Shown here: positions 32,823 through 42,469 of the stretch, piece by piece
How the letters are laid out: each line of letters starts with the position of its first letter
How positions within the stretch are numbered: position 1 is the stretch's first letter
Source: Oscillospiraceae bacterium
GTDB lineage: Bacteria; Bacillota; Clostridia; Oscillospirales; Acutalibacteraceae
Assembly (NCBI GenBank): GCA_029225165.1
Contig: JAQXVY010000014.1
Location: 1-64,000, forward strand
Direction of reading: 5' to 3'
DNA: 64,000 nt
Notes under the pieces: model-generated
Told to the model about the DNA's origin: nothing
Databases searched by the model: none
Seen by the model: the letters and a program-made list of their open reading frames with translations, nothing else
Made by a program: the position numbers and the translations under genes

Positions 32823-34556
32823 CTATATTTGGGCAAGGAATTTTTGAATCGCTGTGCAGTCCTTGATATTCACCTTTCCGTCCTTGTTAAAGTCGGCATT
32901 GATAAGTGCATTTTCTTCTAAATCAAATTCTTTATTGATGAATTTTTGAATGAATGTTACATCAGCAACATTCACTTCCCTGTCAAGATTTGCATCTCCC
33001 ATTAGGTTGCTCTGCTTTGTTGTGATAGCCTTAATTACAAGGTTTCCGCCCTCTGTATCATTTAGCATATCGGAGTAGAAATCCATAACATCATCCATAA
33101 TACCCTTGTAATATATGTAGCTGACGCCTGACTTTGCATCTGTGGTGAAAATTCGTTTATCACCGGCAACATTAAGCCATTCGCTTATTCCTACACCGCT
33201 TAATTCCTCTGTGCCTGTTGCATCTATTCTTACGCCAATACAGGCTTTGCCTTTATTAATGTCAAAGTTCTCAATATCGTCACAGATATAACCACTGTAC
33301 GGTACAGTTCCACTACCGATTTCTGTCCAGAGAGATGTATCCTCAGTAGGGGACTGGGCAGTTTCGTCATATGGTATATAGTAGAGGTCATATTTTGCGC
33401 CAATGCTTGTGGTTTCAAACACAACCTTGTCGATGCACTCCTCATCCCTGCTAAAGTCAAGAACATTTATAAAAACATTGTTCTGTGAGTTAATTTTGAA
33501 TGCAGGGTCACTGAGGTAAGTAAATTCGTATGTTGCACCGAACTTTTCAACCTGATAAATATTGTTATATTCAGCCCTTGATACAAAATCTGTTATGCAG
33601 TAGGACGGACCAAAGGCATCCGAGAATACATAGTAATCTTCGTATGAAATCCAAAAATAACCGCCAAGTGAATTGTTACTTCCCCAACTGTTTTTGCAAA
33701 GCCAAGCGCCGTCATTCTGTGGTGAATATTCCTTGTAATAAGGCTCTGTAATGCCGTTTGCCTTGTCCTCCTCGGTTGGCTGGGTCAACAATGACTGGGT
33801 GAGGAAATTATCCTTGCTGTAACTATCATCCCACCCAACAACGCTTATGCTGTGACCTGAAACAGAGGTTTGCTTTGTTGGACAGTAGTGACTTGTCTGG
33901 TCGTTTGAAAGGAATTTTGAAGTGCTGTTGTAGTTTGCTGAAACAGCGCCGTAGTCCATAATGCACTTCTTAATTGTTTCAGGGTCGTTGCCGTCTATGT
34001 ACATAACTCCCGAAACACCGTATTTTACATTTTCCGGGTCATCAATTTTTACATCTTCAAAAGGTGCGGTAAAGGGATACAAGCTATCCTTAACAGCTCC
34101 TGACCAGCTTGTAAGGTACCCAAGGGCTATGTAGGGGTATCCCGGGCTTACCTTGTATGTCCTCTGCCAGCCTGTTGTGTCACTTCTTGGTGTACCCCAT
34201 GCGTCCATATGGGCAACAGAAAGCCATTGGGATTCCTCGGGGGTGAGTTTTCCGTTTTTAATCAGCAGAGCTTCAAGGGTTGCAAGACCGCCGAAAGCCC
34301 AACAGCTTTCCGTGTTTTGCTGGTTTCTCACAGGGGTGAGGTAGTTTAAATCTCTGGAGCTGTATGACTGTGGCAGTGTGTCTTCGTCAACATCAAGTGT
34401 GGTAACAGGATTTTCAAATGGCAGAGCCGTGCTTGAAAGTCCAACATCAGCACCGGTGTAATGAGGGTGGATATTTGCCGCAGTTGCGGAATATGTGCCA
34501 AAAACTGTTGTAATGATTACAGCCGAAAGTATAACATTCCTAAAAATTCTTTTCAT
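32823..34556 (-). CDS. Secreted papain-family cysteine protease with dockerin
   Basis: 577 residues. Signal peptide (about 1-27). Papain-like (C1) catalytic domain about 60-330: oxyanion glutamine and Cys85 in RNQQNTESCWAFGG, His235 in SVSGHSISVVGWDD, and Asn289 in WLCKNSWGS. A beta-rich domain follows (about 340-510; lectin-like in related clostridial proteases). The C terminus (about 516-577) is a type I dockerin with two EF-hand-like repeats, GDANLDREVNVAD and ADFNKDGKVNIKD, each followed by a TxIQKF helix. It should bind a cohesin and sit on a surface complex. AAAGGGG lies seven bases before the ATG. Why a protease joins such a complex is unknown. Confidence 0.9.
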   Translation of the reverse strand: MKRIFRNVILSAVIITTVFGTYSATAANIHPHYTGADVGLSSTALPFENPVTTLDVDEDTLPQSYSSRDLNYLTPVRNQQNTESCWAFGGLATLEALLIKNGKLTPEESQWLSVAHMDAWGTPRSDTTGWQRTYKVSPGYPYIALGYLTSWSGAVKDSLYPFTAPFEDVKIDDPENVKYGVSGVMYIDGNDPETIKKCIMDYGAVSANYNSTSKFLSNDQTSHYCPTKQTSVSGHSISVVGWDDSYSKDNFLTQSLLTQPTEEDKANGITEPYYKEYSPQNDGAWLCKNSWGSNNSLGGYFWISYEDYYVFSDAFGPSYCITDFVSRAEYNNIYQVEKFGATYEFTYLSDPAFKINSQNNVFINVLDFSRDEECIDKVVFETTSIGAKYDLYYIPYDETAQSPTEDTSLWTEIGSGTVPYSGYICDDIENFDINKGKACIGVRIDATGTEELSGVGISEWLNVAGDKRIFTTDAKSGVSYIYYKGIMDDVMDFYSDMLNDTEGGNLVIKAITTKQSNLMGDANLDREVNVADVTFIQKFINKEFDLEENALINADFNKDGKVNIKDCTAIQKFLAQI

Positions 34557-34596
34557 ATTAATTCCCCTTTAAAGGATTACTTTTATATACACAGTA

Positions 34597-34625
34597 ATTA
34601 TATCAAAGTTTTTTGTTTATGTAAA
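34597..34625 (-). promoter_or_regulatory. Promoter of the dockerin protease gene
   Basis: On the minus strand TTTACA, 17-base spacer, perfect TATAAT, about 40 bases upstream of the start. Confidence 0.7.
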
Positions 34626-34671
34626 GAATATTGGTTTGTAAAAAATCAATAATAAGGGTAAAGGATTGTGA

Positions 34672-35565
34672 GTGAATATGGAGAGAAGAACAGACCTTGC
34701 ACTTGAGGCAAGGGAGCTTTTTGGAGAGGATATAAAGGGTGTTACCGTTGAAGAAGAGGACAGCAGTGACATACACATCACCAGGCTAAAAATCAAAAGC
34801 GACAGCGCCTGCCGAAAGCTTAATAAGGAAAAGGGAACATATGTAACGCTGGAACTGCCTCCCCTTACGGACTCTTTCCGTGACCCTGATGAAAGGCTGG
34901 AGGCTGTGGCACAGGAAATTCGCCATCTGTTACCTGTCAACGGTTTGGTGCTCATTGCAGGACTGGGAAATACAGAAATTACACCTGATGCCTTAGGTCC
35001 TAAAACTGCCTCAAAAATACTTGCCACCCGACATATCAAGGGTGAACTTGCCCGTTCAACAGGACTTGACAGCCTTCGGCCAGTGGCTGTGGTTGCAACA
35101 GGAGTAACAGGCAAAACAGGAATTGAAACAGGGGAATACCTACTCAGCATAATAAAGAAGATTAAGCCTAACGCAATTATTGCAGTTGACGCCCTTGCGT
35201 CCCGCCGTTTGTCACGACTTGGATGCACCTTGCAAATCAGCAACACAGGAATTTCCCCCGGTGCAGGTGTAGGGAACAACAGAACAAGGCTTACAAAAGA
35301 AACCTTGGGTATTCCCGTAATAGGAATAGGTGTGCCCACTGTGGTGGATGCATCAACCCTTGCCCTTGACCTCTTTGATACAAATGATGCAAAGCTTTCA
35401 CACAAATTAAGAAGTATGGTTAATCCCAGCGGACGACAAATGGTGGTTACTCCTAAGGAAATTGACCTTTTGGTTAACCGTGCGTCGGAGCTGATTGCCC
35501 TTTCAATAAACTACGCACTTCATCCAAATCTGTCTATCGGCGACCTTATGTCGCTGATGTATTGA
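34672..35565 (+). CDS. gpr: GPR spore germination endopeptidase
   Basis: Degrades small acid-soluble spore proteins during germination to free amino acids and DNA. 297 residues. Family signatures: RTDLALEARELFGE at the N terminus (a short propeptide is expected to be removed), LIAGLGNTEITPDALGP, AVDALASRRLSRLG and the glycine-rich ISNTGISPGAGVGNNR. GTG start at 34672 with AAAGG seven bases upstream; the ATG at 34678 is possible. Next to spoIIP, as in many clostridia. A direct marker that the organism makes endospores. Confidence 0.95.
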   Translation: MNMERRTDLALEARELFGEDIKGVTVEEEDSSDIHITRLKIKSDSACRKLNKEKGTYVTLELPPLTDSFRDPDERLEAVAQEIRHLLPVNGLVLIAGLGNTEITPDALGPKTASKILATRHIKGELARSTGLDSLRPVAVVATGVTGKTGIETGEYLLSIIKKIKPNAIIAVDALASRRLSRLGCTLQISNTGISPGAGVGNNRTRLTKETLGIPVIGIGVPTVVDASTLALDLFDTNDAKLSHKLRSMVNPSGRQMVVTPKEIDLLVNRASELIALSINYALHPNLSIGDLMSLMY

Positions 35566-35660
35566 CAGCGGTGTTAGGAAATTACAGTATAGAAAAAGTA
35601 TAAAATGTACAAACCCTGCATAGTATGAAAAGAGGTAATACTTTCAAAAGGGGTGGTACA

Positions 35661-36698
35661 TTGGGCAGTAAAAAGGCATTAAGGAGCTTTAGTGTGTTCT
35701 TGGCAAGTGTTGCTATGGTGATAGGAGTTTTTTCAATAATTAACCGAGTTGGAGGGTATTCAGGAAAAACCTCCCATAGTGTTATGGCACAGACCACTGT
35801 TACTAATACCTCTGCCACAACGGAGAATATATCCTCTACACTTCCAACCTCTGTAACTAAGGCAACAGAAAAGCAGGACAACAAAACAACAGAGCCTACA
35901 ACACAATCGGGAAAAAACTATCCTGTCATAGAAAAACAGTTTTTGCAGGATGGTATTACATATGAAAACTTTTCTGTGAAAAACAGCACCGATTTTACCC
36001 TTGATGTTGAGAATGAGCTAAATTCTTCCTTAGGCTTTAAAATGGACAAAAATCACCGTGTTCAGGTGCTTATTTTCCACACCCATTGCTGTGAAAGTTA
36101 CCTTAAAGATGATACAGGCTATTATCCCTCCGACTATTATCCACGCTCTACGAAAAACAGTGAAAATGTTACAAGTGTGGGTGACGAAATAGAAAATCAG
36201 CTAATTTCTGCGGGAATAGGTGTAATTCACGACAAAACAAAGCACGATTATCCGTCCTACAACGGCAGCTATGACAGAAGTCTTGAAACAATACAAAAGT
36301 ATATGGATAAATACGAAAATATTAAGGTTGTACTTGACATCCACCGTGACGCATTAGGAGAGGGTGGAGAATCGGGCAAGGTAAAGCCTGTTTTTAAGTA
36401 TAAAGGCAAAAAAACAGCTCAAATAATGATTATGACCGGCTATAACTATGAGGGAGGAGGATATTTTCCCTTTTGGGAGGAAAATTTGCGATTTGCACTT
36501 AAACTTCAAAAGACAGCAGAGGATATGTACCCCGGACTTACCAGACCGCTGGAATTTGGAGAATATACATATAACCTGAATGTATGCAACGGTTCTTTGC
36601 TTATAGAGGTAGGAACAGATGCAAATACCCTTGACGAAGCAAAGAGAGCAGGAAAAATGGTGGGAAAGGCACTTGCAAAGGTGTTGCAAAATAATTGA
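35661..36698 (+). CDS. spoIIP: Stage II sporulation protein P
   Basis: Peptidoglycan amidase and endopeptidase of the DMP complex that thins the septum during engulfment. One N-terminal membrane helix, a Ser/Thr-rich stretch, and the catalytic domain from about residue 125: LIFHTHCCESY (zinc histidine and glutamate), VVLDIHRDAL, and LIEVGTDANTLDEA near the end. The track starts at ATG 35625, which has no ribosome-binding site; the TTG at 35661 has AAAGGGGTGG just upstream and still leaves the membrane helix intact, so I prefer it. A CATAGTAT sequence before it could be a sporulation sigma-factor -10. Confidence 0.9.
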   Translation: MGSKKALRSFSVFLASVAMVIGVFSIINRVGGYSGKTSHSVMAQTTVTNTSATTENISSTLPTSVTKATEKQDNKTTEPTTQSGKNYPVIEKQFLQDGITYENFSVKNSTDFTLDVENELNSSLGFKMDKNHRVQVLIFHTHCCESYLKDDTGYYPSDYYPRSTKNSENVTSVGDEIENQLISAGIGVIHDKTKHDYPSYNGSYDRSLETIQKYMDKYENIKVVLDIHRDALGEGGESGKVKPVFKYKGKKTAQIMIMTGYNYEGGGYFPFWEENLRFALKLQKTAEDMYPGLTRPLEFGEYTYNLNVCNGSLLIEVGTDANTLDEAKRAGKMVGKALAKVLQNN

Positions 36699-36776
36699 TT
36701 TGTGATATAATTACCTTAATACTGTGACATATTGTTTTTGTGGTACAGTACAACTAAATGCTTGAAGGTAATACTT

Positions 36777-37385
36777 ATGAAGTTTTTATCACATTTGGGA
36801 AAAATAATATTAATAACAGCATCTGCTTTGATTTTGACTATGTGTTCACTTTCAACTGCTTTTGCAGAGGATATTCCGGTGACAGACCCTCCCGAAACCT
36901 TTGCCCCTGCAACAGAGGCACCTGTTACGGAGGCGCCTGTTACAGAACCTCCGGTAACTGAACCACCTGTTACCGAGCCACCGGAAACTTTGCCTTCCGA
37001 AACTGCTCCGCCTGAAACTGAACCACCCGTTACCGAGGCGCCTGAAACAGAGCCTGTTTATACAGAACCCGCTCCGCAAGAAACACAGGAGGCAACACAG
37101 GAGTGGACACAGCCACAGACATATGATGTAAATAAATTGCCCACATTGCCCGACAGCACAGAGGTTGCCGAGGACTTGCCCACAGCTATCGGTGCCGACA
37201 GCGAAAGTGGCGGGGTAAGCCTTGTAGGCGGTATTGTGTGCTGGATTGGCGTTGGTGTTTCACTTGCAGTTATCGTTGCTTTTCTCCTTTCCACCACAGG
37301 AAAGAATAAAGCGGGAATCGGCAGATACGAAAGCGGAAACAAAATCGGCGGTCACCACTACCAAAATAATACGAGATACAGGTAA
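36777..37385 (+). CDS. Pro/Thr/Glu-rich surface protein with membrane anchor
   Basis: 202 residues. Signal peptide ending STAFAED, then about 75 residues of imperfect repeats of the type VTEPPVTEPPETE, a Gln/Thr-rich part, and a C-terminal hydrophobic helix (GGIVCWIGVGVSLAVIVAFL) with a basic tail. No catalytic or binding domain is visible; it looks like a cell-wall-spanning stalk. The start is the ATG at 36777 (GAAGG upstream); the track start is 15 codons early. It follows spoIIP and ends 12 bases before dusB. Unrecognised; a link to sporulation is only positional. Confidence 0.7.
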   Translation: MKFLSHLGKIILITASALILTMCSLSTAFAEDIPVTDPPETFAPATEAPVTEAPVTEPPVTEPPVTEPPETLPSETAPPETEPPVTEAPETEPVYTEPAPQETQEATQEWTQPQTYDVNKLPTLPDSTEVAEDLPTAIGADSESGGVSLVGGIVCWIGVGVSLAVIVAFLLSTTGKNKAGIGRYESGNKIGGHHYQNNTRYR

Positions 37386-37397
37386 TTGAGTTTAATT

Positions 37398-38360
37398 ATG
37401 AAAATAGGAAATATAGAAATAAAAAATTCTGCTGCCCTTGCCCCTATGGCAGGGGTGGCAGATTGTGCATTTAGGGAGCTTTGTGCATCGTTTGGGGCGT
37501 CCTACACCGTCACAGAGATGGTCAGCTCCAAGGGGATACATTTTAACAGCAAAAAGTCTGCGGAGCTTATGGAGCTTACCGACAGGGAAAGACCCTCGGG
37601 GATTCAGATTTTTGGGGACGAGCCTGACACTATGGCAGAGGCGGCTGTGTTTGCACAGCAGTTTAAACCCGACTTTATCGACATAAATATGGGCTGTCCT
37701 GCACCGAAAATCAGCGGTAACGGTTCAGGTGCAAGTTTGATGAAAAACCCAAAGCTATGCGGAGAAATTGTGTCAAAGGTTGTAAAGGCGGTAAATGTGC
37801 CTGTAACGGTAAAAATGCGTAAGGGCTGGGATGATGACACCGTAAACTGTGTTGAGGTTGCAAAAATTGTTGAATATAACGGAGCATCCGCAGTTGCTGT
37901 TCACGGAAGAACAAGACAGCAGTACTACAAGCCTCCTGTTGACTGGGATATTATTAGGGAAGTAAAGTCAAGCCTAAAAATTCCCGTAATAGGAAACGGT
38001 GATGTCACAAGCGGACAAGCCGCAAAAAAACTCTATGAGCATACAGGCTGTGATATGATTATGGTGGGCAGAGGTGCTTTGGGCAGACCTTGGATTTTCA
38101 GGGAGATAAACGAATATCTGAAAACAGGCTCTTTGCCCACACCCCCCTCAACGGAAGAAAAGCTGAACATTATGCTTGGTCAAATTGAGAGAATGTGCGA
38201 ATTAAAGGGAGAGTACCTTGGTATTCGTCAAAGCAGAAAGCATATTGCTTGGTATCTAAAGGGCTTTAAGGGTGCGGCATCTTTGAGAAATGAGGCAGGT
38301 CATGTCAGCAGTATGGAGGAAATTAAGTCTCTCATACAAAAAGTGCTGGATATGAATTAG
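37398..38360 (+). CDS. dusB: tRNA-dihydrouridine synthase, DusB type
   Basis: FMN and NADPH-dependent reduction of uridines in the tRNA D-loop. 320 residues. TIM barrel with MKIGNIEIKN, LAPMAGVADCAFR, the NMGCPAPK catalytic-cysteine motif, VKMRKGWD, VHGRTRQQYY and GNGDVTSG, then a C-terminal helical tRNA-binding domain (REMCELKGEY-like region near 270). The ATG at 37398 matches the family start; the track begins at a TTG four codons earlier. Ribosome-binding site weak, so it may depend on coupling with the upstream gene. Confidence 0.93.
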   Translation: MKIGNIEIKNSAALAPMAGVADCAFRELCASFGASYTVTEMVSSKGIHFNSKKSAELMELTDRERPSGIQIFGDEPDTMAEAAVFAQQFKPDFIDINMGCPAPKISGNGSGASLMKNPKLCGEIVSKVVKAVNVPVTVKMRKGWDDDTVNCVEVAKIVEYNGASAVAVHGRTRQQYYKPPVDWDIIREVKSSLKIPVIGNGDVTSGQAAKKLYEHTGCDMIMVGRGALGRPWIFREINEYLKTGSLPTPPSTEEKLNIMLGQIERMCELKGEYLGIRQSRKHIAWYLKGFKGAASLRNEAGHVSSMEEIKSLIQKVLDMN

Positions 38361-38370
38361 TGTTTCCTTA
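38359..38370 (+). repeat. Possible short remnant of the 159-bp element end
   Basis: AGTGTTTCCTTA directly at the dusB stop codon. Only 12 bases match, so it could be chance. Confidence 0.25.
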
Positions 38371-38379
38371 TAGAAACAG

Positions 38380-38408
38380 TTGAAAAATCAGACAAAATAC
38401 TTTATAAT
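38380..38408 (+). promoter_or_regulatory. Sigma-A promoter of glyA
   Basis: TTGAAA, 17-base spacer, perfect TATAAT, about 40 bases before the start codon. Confidence 0.8.
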
Positions 38409-38446
38409 AAGACAATAAACAGAGAAAAAGAACAAGGAGTATGGAT

Positions 38447-39697
38447 ATGGAAATTTTACACTCAATAGATTTTGTTAATAAATATGACCCTGAGGTTGGC
38501 TCTGCAATGCTGGAGGAACAGGCTCGTCAAAGGAGAAACCTTGAGCTTATTGCCTCTGAAAACATTGTATCTCCTGCTGTTATGGCGGCTATGGGAAACC
38601 TGCTTACAAACAAGTATGCAGAGGGTTATCCCGGCAAGCGTTACTACGGTGGATGCTACTGTGTAGATAAGGTTGAGGAGATTGCAAGGAAGAGAGCTTG
38701 TGAGCTGTTCGGTGCAGACCATGCAAATGTTCAGCCACATTCAGGCGCACAGGCAAATATGGCTGTGTATTTTGCAATGCTCACACCCGGCGACACAGTT
38801 ATGGGTATGAATCTTAACGAGGGCGGTCATCTCACCCACGGCTCACCTGTAAATATGAGTGGTAAGTACTTTAACTTTGTACCTTACGGTGTTGACTCTG
38901 TTACACATCGCATTGACTACGATAAGGTTTTGGAAATTGCAAAGGAATGTAAGCCAAAGCTGATTGTTGCAGGCGCATCTGCATATCCAAGGATTATAGA
39001 TTTTGCAAAGTTTAGAGAAATTTCCGACCAGGTTGGAGCACTCCTTATGGTTGATATGGCTCACATTGCAGGACTTGTTGCAGCAGGTGTTCATCCAAAC
39101 CCTGTACCATACTGCGATTTTGTTACAACCACAACTCACAAAACACTACGAGGTCCTCGTGGCGGACTTATCCTTTGCAAGGAAGAATATGCAAAGGCAA
39201 TTGACAAGGCTATTTTCCCGGGAACACAGGGCGGTCCTCTTATGCACACCATTGCAGCAAAGGCTGTTTGCTTTGGCGAGGCTCTAAAGCCTGAGTTTAA
39301 GGAATACGGAAAGCAAATTGTAAAGAATTGTCAGGCTCTTGCAGAGGGTCTTGTTAAGAGAGGAAACAAGCTTGTTTCCGGCGGAACAGACAACCATGTT
39401 CTCCTTATGGATTTGAGAGATACAGGTGTAACAGGCAAGGAGCTTGAGGCAAGACTTGACGACTGCTACATCACAGTTAACAAGAACACAATTCCAAACG
39501 AGCCACTCAGCCCATTTGTTACAAGCGGAGTTCGTATAGGAACTGCGGCTGTTACAACTCGTGGACTTAAAGAGGAGGACTGTGACAAAATTGCCGAGTG
39601 TATCACTATGGTACTTCAGGATTATGAGGGCAACAGGGACAAGGTTCGTGCCTCTGTTGAGGAAATCTGCAAAAAGTATCCTCTGTACGAAAATTAA
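38447..39697 (+). CDS. glyA: Serine hydroxymethyltransferase
   Basis: PLP enzyme converting serine and tetrahydrofolate to glycine and methylene-THF, feeding one-carbon metabolism. 416 residues. Motifs: [32 protein letters not shown] and the PLP lysine in [14 protein letters not shown]. The ATG at 38447 is seven bases past GGAG; the track ATG two codons earlier would overlap the Shine-Dalgarno. Own promoter and terminator; no glycine riboswitch is visible. Confidence 0.96.
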   Translation: MEILHSIDFVNKYDPEVGSAMLEEQARQRRNLELIASENIVSPAVMAAMGNLLTNKYAEGYPGKRYYGGCYCVDKVEEIARKRACELFGADHANVQPHSGAQANMAVYFAMLTPGDTVMGMNLNEGGHLTHGSPVNMSGKYFNFVPYGVDSVTHRIDYDKVLEIAKECKPKLIVAGASAYPRIIDFAKFREISDQVGALLMVDMAHIAGLVAAGVHPNPVPYCDFVTTTTHKTLRGPRGGLILCKEEYAKAIDKAIFPGTQGGPLMHTIAAKAVCFGEALKPEFKEYGKQIVKNCQALAEGLVKRGNKLVSGGTDNHVLLMDLRDTGVTGKELEARLDDCYITVNKNTIPNEPLSPFVTSGVRIGTAAVTTRGLKEEDCDKIAECITMVLQDYEGNRDKVRASVEEICKKYPLYEN

Positions 39698-39711
39698 TCA
39701 AAATAGTATTT

Positions 39712-39741
39712 TTTGGGTGCCCTGTGGCACCCAAATTTTTT
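39712..39741 (+). terminator. Terminator after glyA
   Basis: Perfect stem TTTGGGTGCC / GGCACCCAAA followed by TTTTTT. Confidence 0.92.
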
Positions 39742-39783
39742 AAACAATAAAGTGTGCAAAGCACATAATGATAGGAGAATATT

Positions 39784-41052
39784 ATGCAACCTTTGGCAGA
39801 TAGAATAAGACCAAATTCTTTGGAGGACATTGTAGGTCAACAACACCTTATCGGCAATGGAAAGCCACTTCGCAAAATTATTGACAGCGGAGTTATACCA
39901 AACCTAATATTTTACGGTCCCTCCGGTGTAGGCAAAACCACCCTTGCCACATACATAGCAAAAAGGACAAATATGACTCTTAAAAAGCTTAACGGCACAA
40001 CAGCCTCCACCGCTGACCTTAAGGATATTTTTAAAGAGCTTGACGGTTTTGCAGGTCTTGGAGGAATACTCCTATATTTAGACGAAATTCAGTATTTCAA
40101 CAAAAAGCAACAGCAAACACTTTTGGAGTATATCGAAAACGGAAGAATTACTCTGATTGCCTCAACTACGGAAAATCCGTATTTCTATGTATATAATGCA
40201 ATTTTAAGCAGAAGTACGGTATTTGAATTTAAGCCTGTGGAAAAGCAGGATGTGGAAAAAGCTGTTACAAGGGCATTTGATATTTTATCAAAGGAAAACA
40301 ATGTCGATGTCGTTTTAGGGGAGGATACAGCTCGTATTATTTCCCTTGGGTGCGGGGGAGATGTTAGAAAGGCTATCAACAGTGCAGAGCTTTCCTTCTT
40401 GGCATCAGATACACAGGAGGGCAAAAAAATAATCACAGCCGAAACTGCAAGGGAGCTTACTCAAAAAAGCTCTATGCGTTATGACAAAGACGGTGACGAG
40501 CATTACGATATTATGTCGGCATATCAAAAGAGTATGCGTGGCAGTGACACAGATGCAGCCCTTTACTATCTTGGCAGACTTCTTTCGGCAGGAGATTTGA
40601 TTTCCGCTTGCAGAAGGCTGATGGTTTGTGCCTGTGAGGATGTGGGACTTGCCTATCCCAACATAATTCCCATTGTAAAAAGCTGTGTCGATATTGCAAT
40701 GTCCGTTGGACTTCCCGAGGCGAGGATTCCTCTTGCAGACGCAGTAATACTGGTTTGCAATTCTCCAAAGTCAAATTCGGGAGAAAAGGCGATTGACGCA
40801 GTTATGGCTGATATTAAGTCGGGAAATGTGGGAAGTGTGCCAAGACAACTTCAAAATATGCACTATGACGGTGAGGACAACAACAATAAGGGTCAGTACT
40901 ACTTGTATCCCCACGATTTTGAAAATCACTATGTCCCTCAACAGTATTTGCCGGACAATCTTGCAGGAAAAAAGTACTACGAATACGGCGAAAACAAAAA
41001 TGAACAGGCGTTTAAAGCATACTGGGAAAAAATCAAAGATAAAATTTATTAA
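39784..41052 (+). CDS. rarA: Replication-associated recombination protein A
   Basis: AAA+ ATPase of the RarA/MgsA/WRNIP1 family acting at stalled replication forks. 422 residues. RPNSLEDIVGQQHL start, Walker A FYGPSGVGKTTLA near residue 44, Walker B LLYLDEIQYF, sensor 1 STTENPYF, then helical tetramerisation region with MRGSDTDAALYYLGR and ACEDVGLAYP. ATAGGAG upstream of the ATG. Confidence 0.95.
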   Translation: MQPLADRIRPNSLEDIVGQQHLIGNGKPLRKIIDSGVIPNLIFYGPSGVGKTTLATYIAKRTNMTLKKLNGTTASTADLKDIFKELDGFAGLGGILLYLDEIQYFNKKQQQTLLEYIENGRITLIASTTENPYFYVYNAILSRSTVFEFKPVEKQDVEKAVTRAFDILSKENNVDVVLGEDTARIISLGCGGDVRKAINSAELSFLASDTQEGKKIITAETARELTQKSSMRYDKDGDEHYDIMSAYQKSMRGSDTDAALYYLGRLLSAGDLISACRRLMVCACEDVGLAYPNIIPIVKSCVDIAMSVGLPEARIPLADAVILVCNSPKSNSGEKAIDAVMADIKSGNVGSVPRQLQNMHYDGEDNNNKGQYYLYPHDFENHYVPQQYLPDNLAGKKYYEYGENKNEQAFKAYWEKIKDKIY

Positions 41053-41252
41053 CAATATGTCACATTGTATTTAAAATGAATTAACAGACTGTTCATAAGT
41101 TGGTAGAAATATACAACAAATCGAGTGTAAAATTGTGTATTATTAAATTTTATTATTCCTCAAAGGAAATATAATTGGTGCTGTTATTTGATATAATCTA
41201 ACTGTAAGAAATTATATAATATTATATAATATTTATTCTGGAGGAAAAAACA

Positions 41253-42452
41253 ATGAAAACATTATGTAAGAGATCATTAGGAGTTATCCTAACACTATTA
41301 CTAATGGTGGGAATGGTTTGTGCCGGCGGTTATTCTGTAATTGCTGCCGATACAGACAAGGAGAGCTCCGGCGGTTCGGTTCATTCCGCAGCGGGACACA
41401 CAATTTACTTTATGAACAACAATAATTGGTCAAGAGTAAACTGTTATATGTGGAATGAAGATCAAGGCAATGCAAACAATGCTTCATGGCCCGGTGAGGC
41501 TATGACAGACGAGGGTGACGGTGTGTGGTCATACGACATCAAGGGTGACTACAATATGGTTATCTTTAACGATGGTTCTAGTCAGACAGGTAATCTTGAT
41601 TACCCGGGCGACAGTATGATTTATGACAACGGATTTAAGGAATACGACACTAATCCACTGAAAGTAAAAGCATTTGAATCAAGTGTTGCTTCACCTCAGT
41701 ATATTGGTTCTTCAATCGTATTTACAGCCGCTGCAAAATCAGATGGTTCTGTAATTGAGTATCAGTACTCAGTTAACGGTACAGTTACACAGAACTACTC
41801 AACAAACAGCACATTCACTTGGAATCCTGTTTCAACAGGTGAGTACACAATCAAGCTTGATGTTAAGGACGACATCGGCAACGCAAACACAAAAGAGCTC
41901 ACATATGAAATCAAGGATCCAAGCAACGAGGTAAAGCCAATATTCCTTTCTTCTTCACCTGCTACAAAAACACAGATTAAGACCGGCGCAATGGCAAACA
42001 TCAGCGTTAACGCAGCAGGCGGTAACACAGGAACAAAGCTTTTGTTCTACAAGTTTGTAGTTAAAGATCCAAGCAACACACAGATTAACACAGCTTATTA
42101 CACACTTAACAAGAATTACAGCTTTACTCCCACAGTTGCAGGTAACTACACAGTTGAAGTTTCTGTACAGAGCAGTGATAATACAACAATCACACAAAAA
42201 TTAACATATGAATCAACAGGCACAGTTACAACAACATCAACCACAACATCTACAACATCTACTGTACCTACAGGTTTATTAGGTGATGTTGATAACAGCG
42301 GAGTAGTTGATGTTGCCGACGCTACACTTATTCAGAAGTATGTAAACCATAAACCTGTTAACAATTTCTTAGTTGAAAGGGCAGATTACAATAAGAATGG
42401 CAAAATTGATATCAGAGATGTAACAGCTATTCAAAAATCTTTGCTTGGCTAA
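41253..42452 (+). CDS. Secreted starch-binding protein: CBM26, beta domains, dockerin
   Basis: 399 residues without a catalytic domain. Signal peptide (1-31). CBM26 at about 48-120: HTIYFMNNNNWSRVNCYMW, ASWPGEAM, GVWSYDI, VIFNDGSSQTGNL. Then two Ig-like or Y_Y_Y-type beta domains (about 125-215 and 220-325; EYQYSVNGT, STGEYTIKLDV, VAGNYTVEVSV), a Thr/Ser linker, and a dockerin at 343-399 (GDVDNSGVVDVAD and ADYNKNGKIDIRD, each followed by xxIQK). It resembles the starch-adherence proteins of R. bromii in plan (starch-binding modules plus dockerin). Predicted to bring a surface complex onto starch. GGAGG upstream; the amylase gene follows by 17 bases. Confidence 0.85.
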   Translation: MKTLCKRSLGVILTLLLMVGMVCAGGYSVIAADTDKESSGGSVHSAAGHTIYFMNNNNWSRVNCYMWNEDQGNANNASWPGEAMTDEGDGVWSYDIKGDYNMVIFNDGSSQTGNLDYPGDSMIYDNGFKEYDTNPLKVKAFESSVASPQYIGSSIVFTAAAKSDGSVIEYQYSVNGTVTQNYSTNSTFTWNPVSTGEYTIKLDVKDDIGNANTKELTYEIKDPSNEVKPIFLSSSPATKTQIKTGAMANISVNAAGGNTGTKLLFYKFVVKDPSNTQINTAYYTLNKNYSFTPTVAGNYTVEVSVQSSDNTTITQKLTYESTGTVTTTSTTTSTTSTVPTGLLGDVDNSGVVDVADATLIQKYVNHKPVNNFLVERADYNKNGKIDIRDVTAIQKSLLG

Positions 42453-42469
42453 TGTAAGGAGTAAACAAA

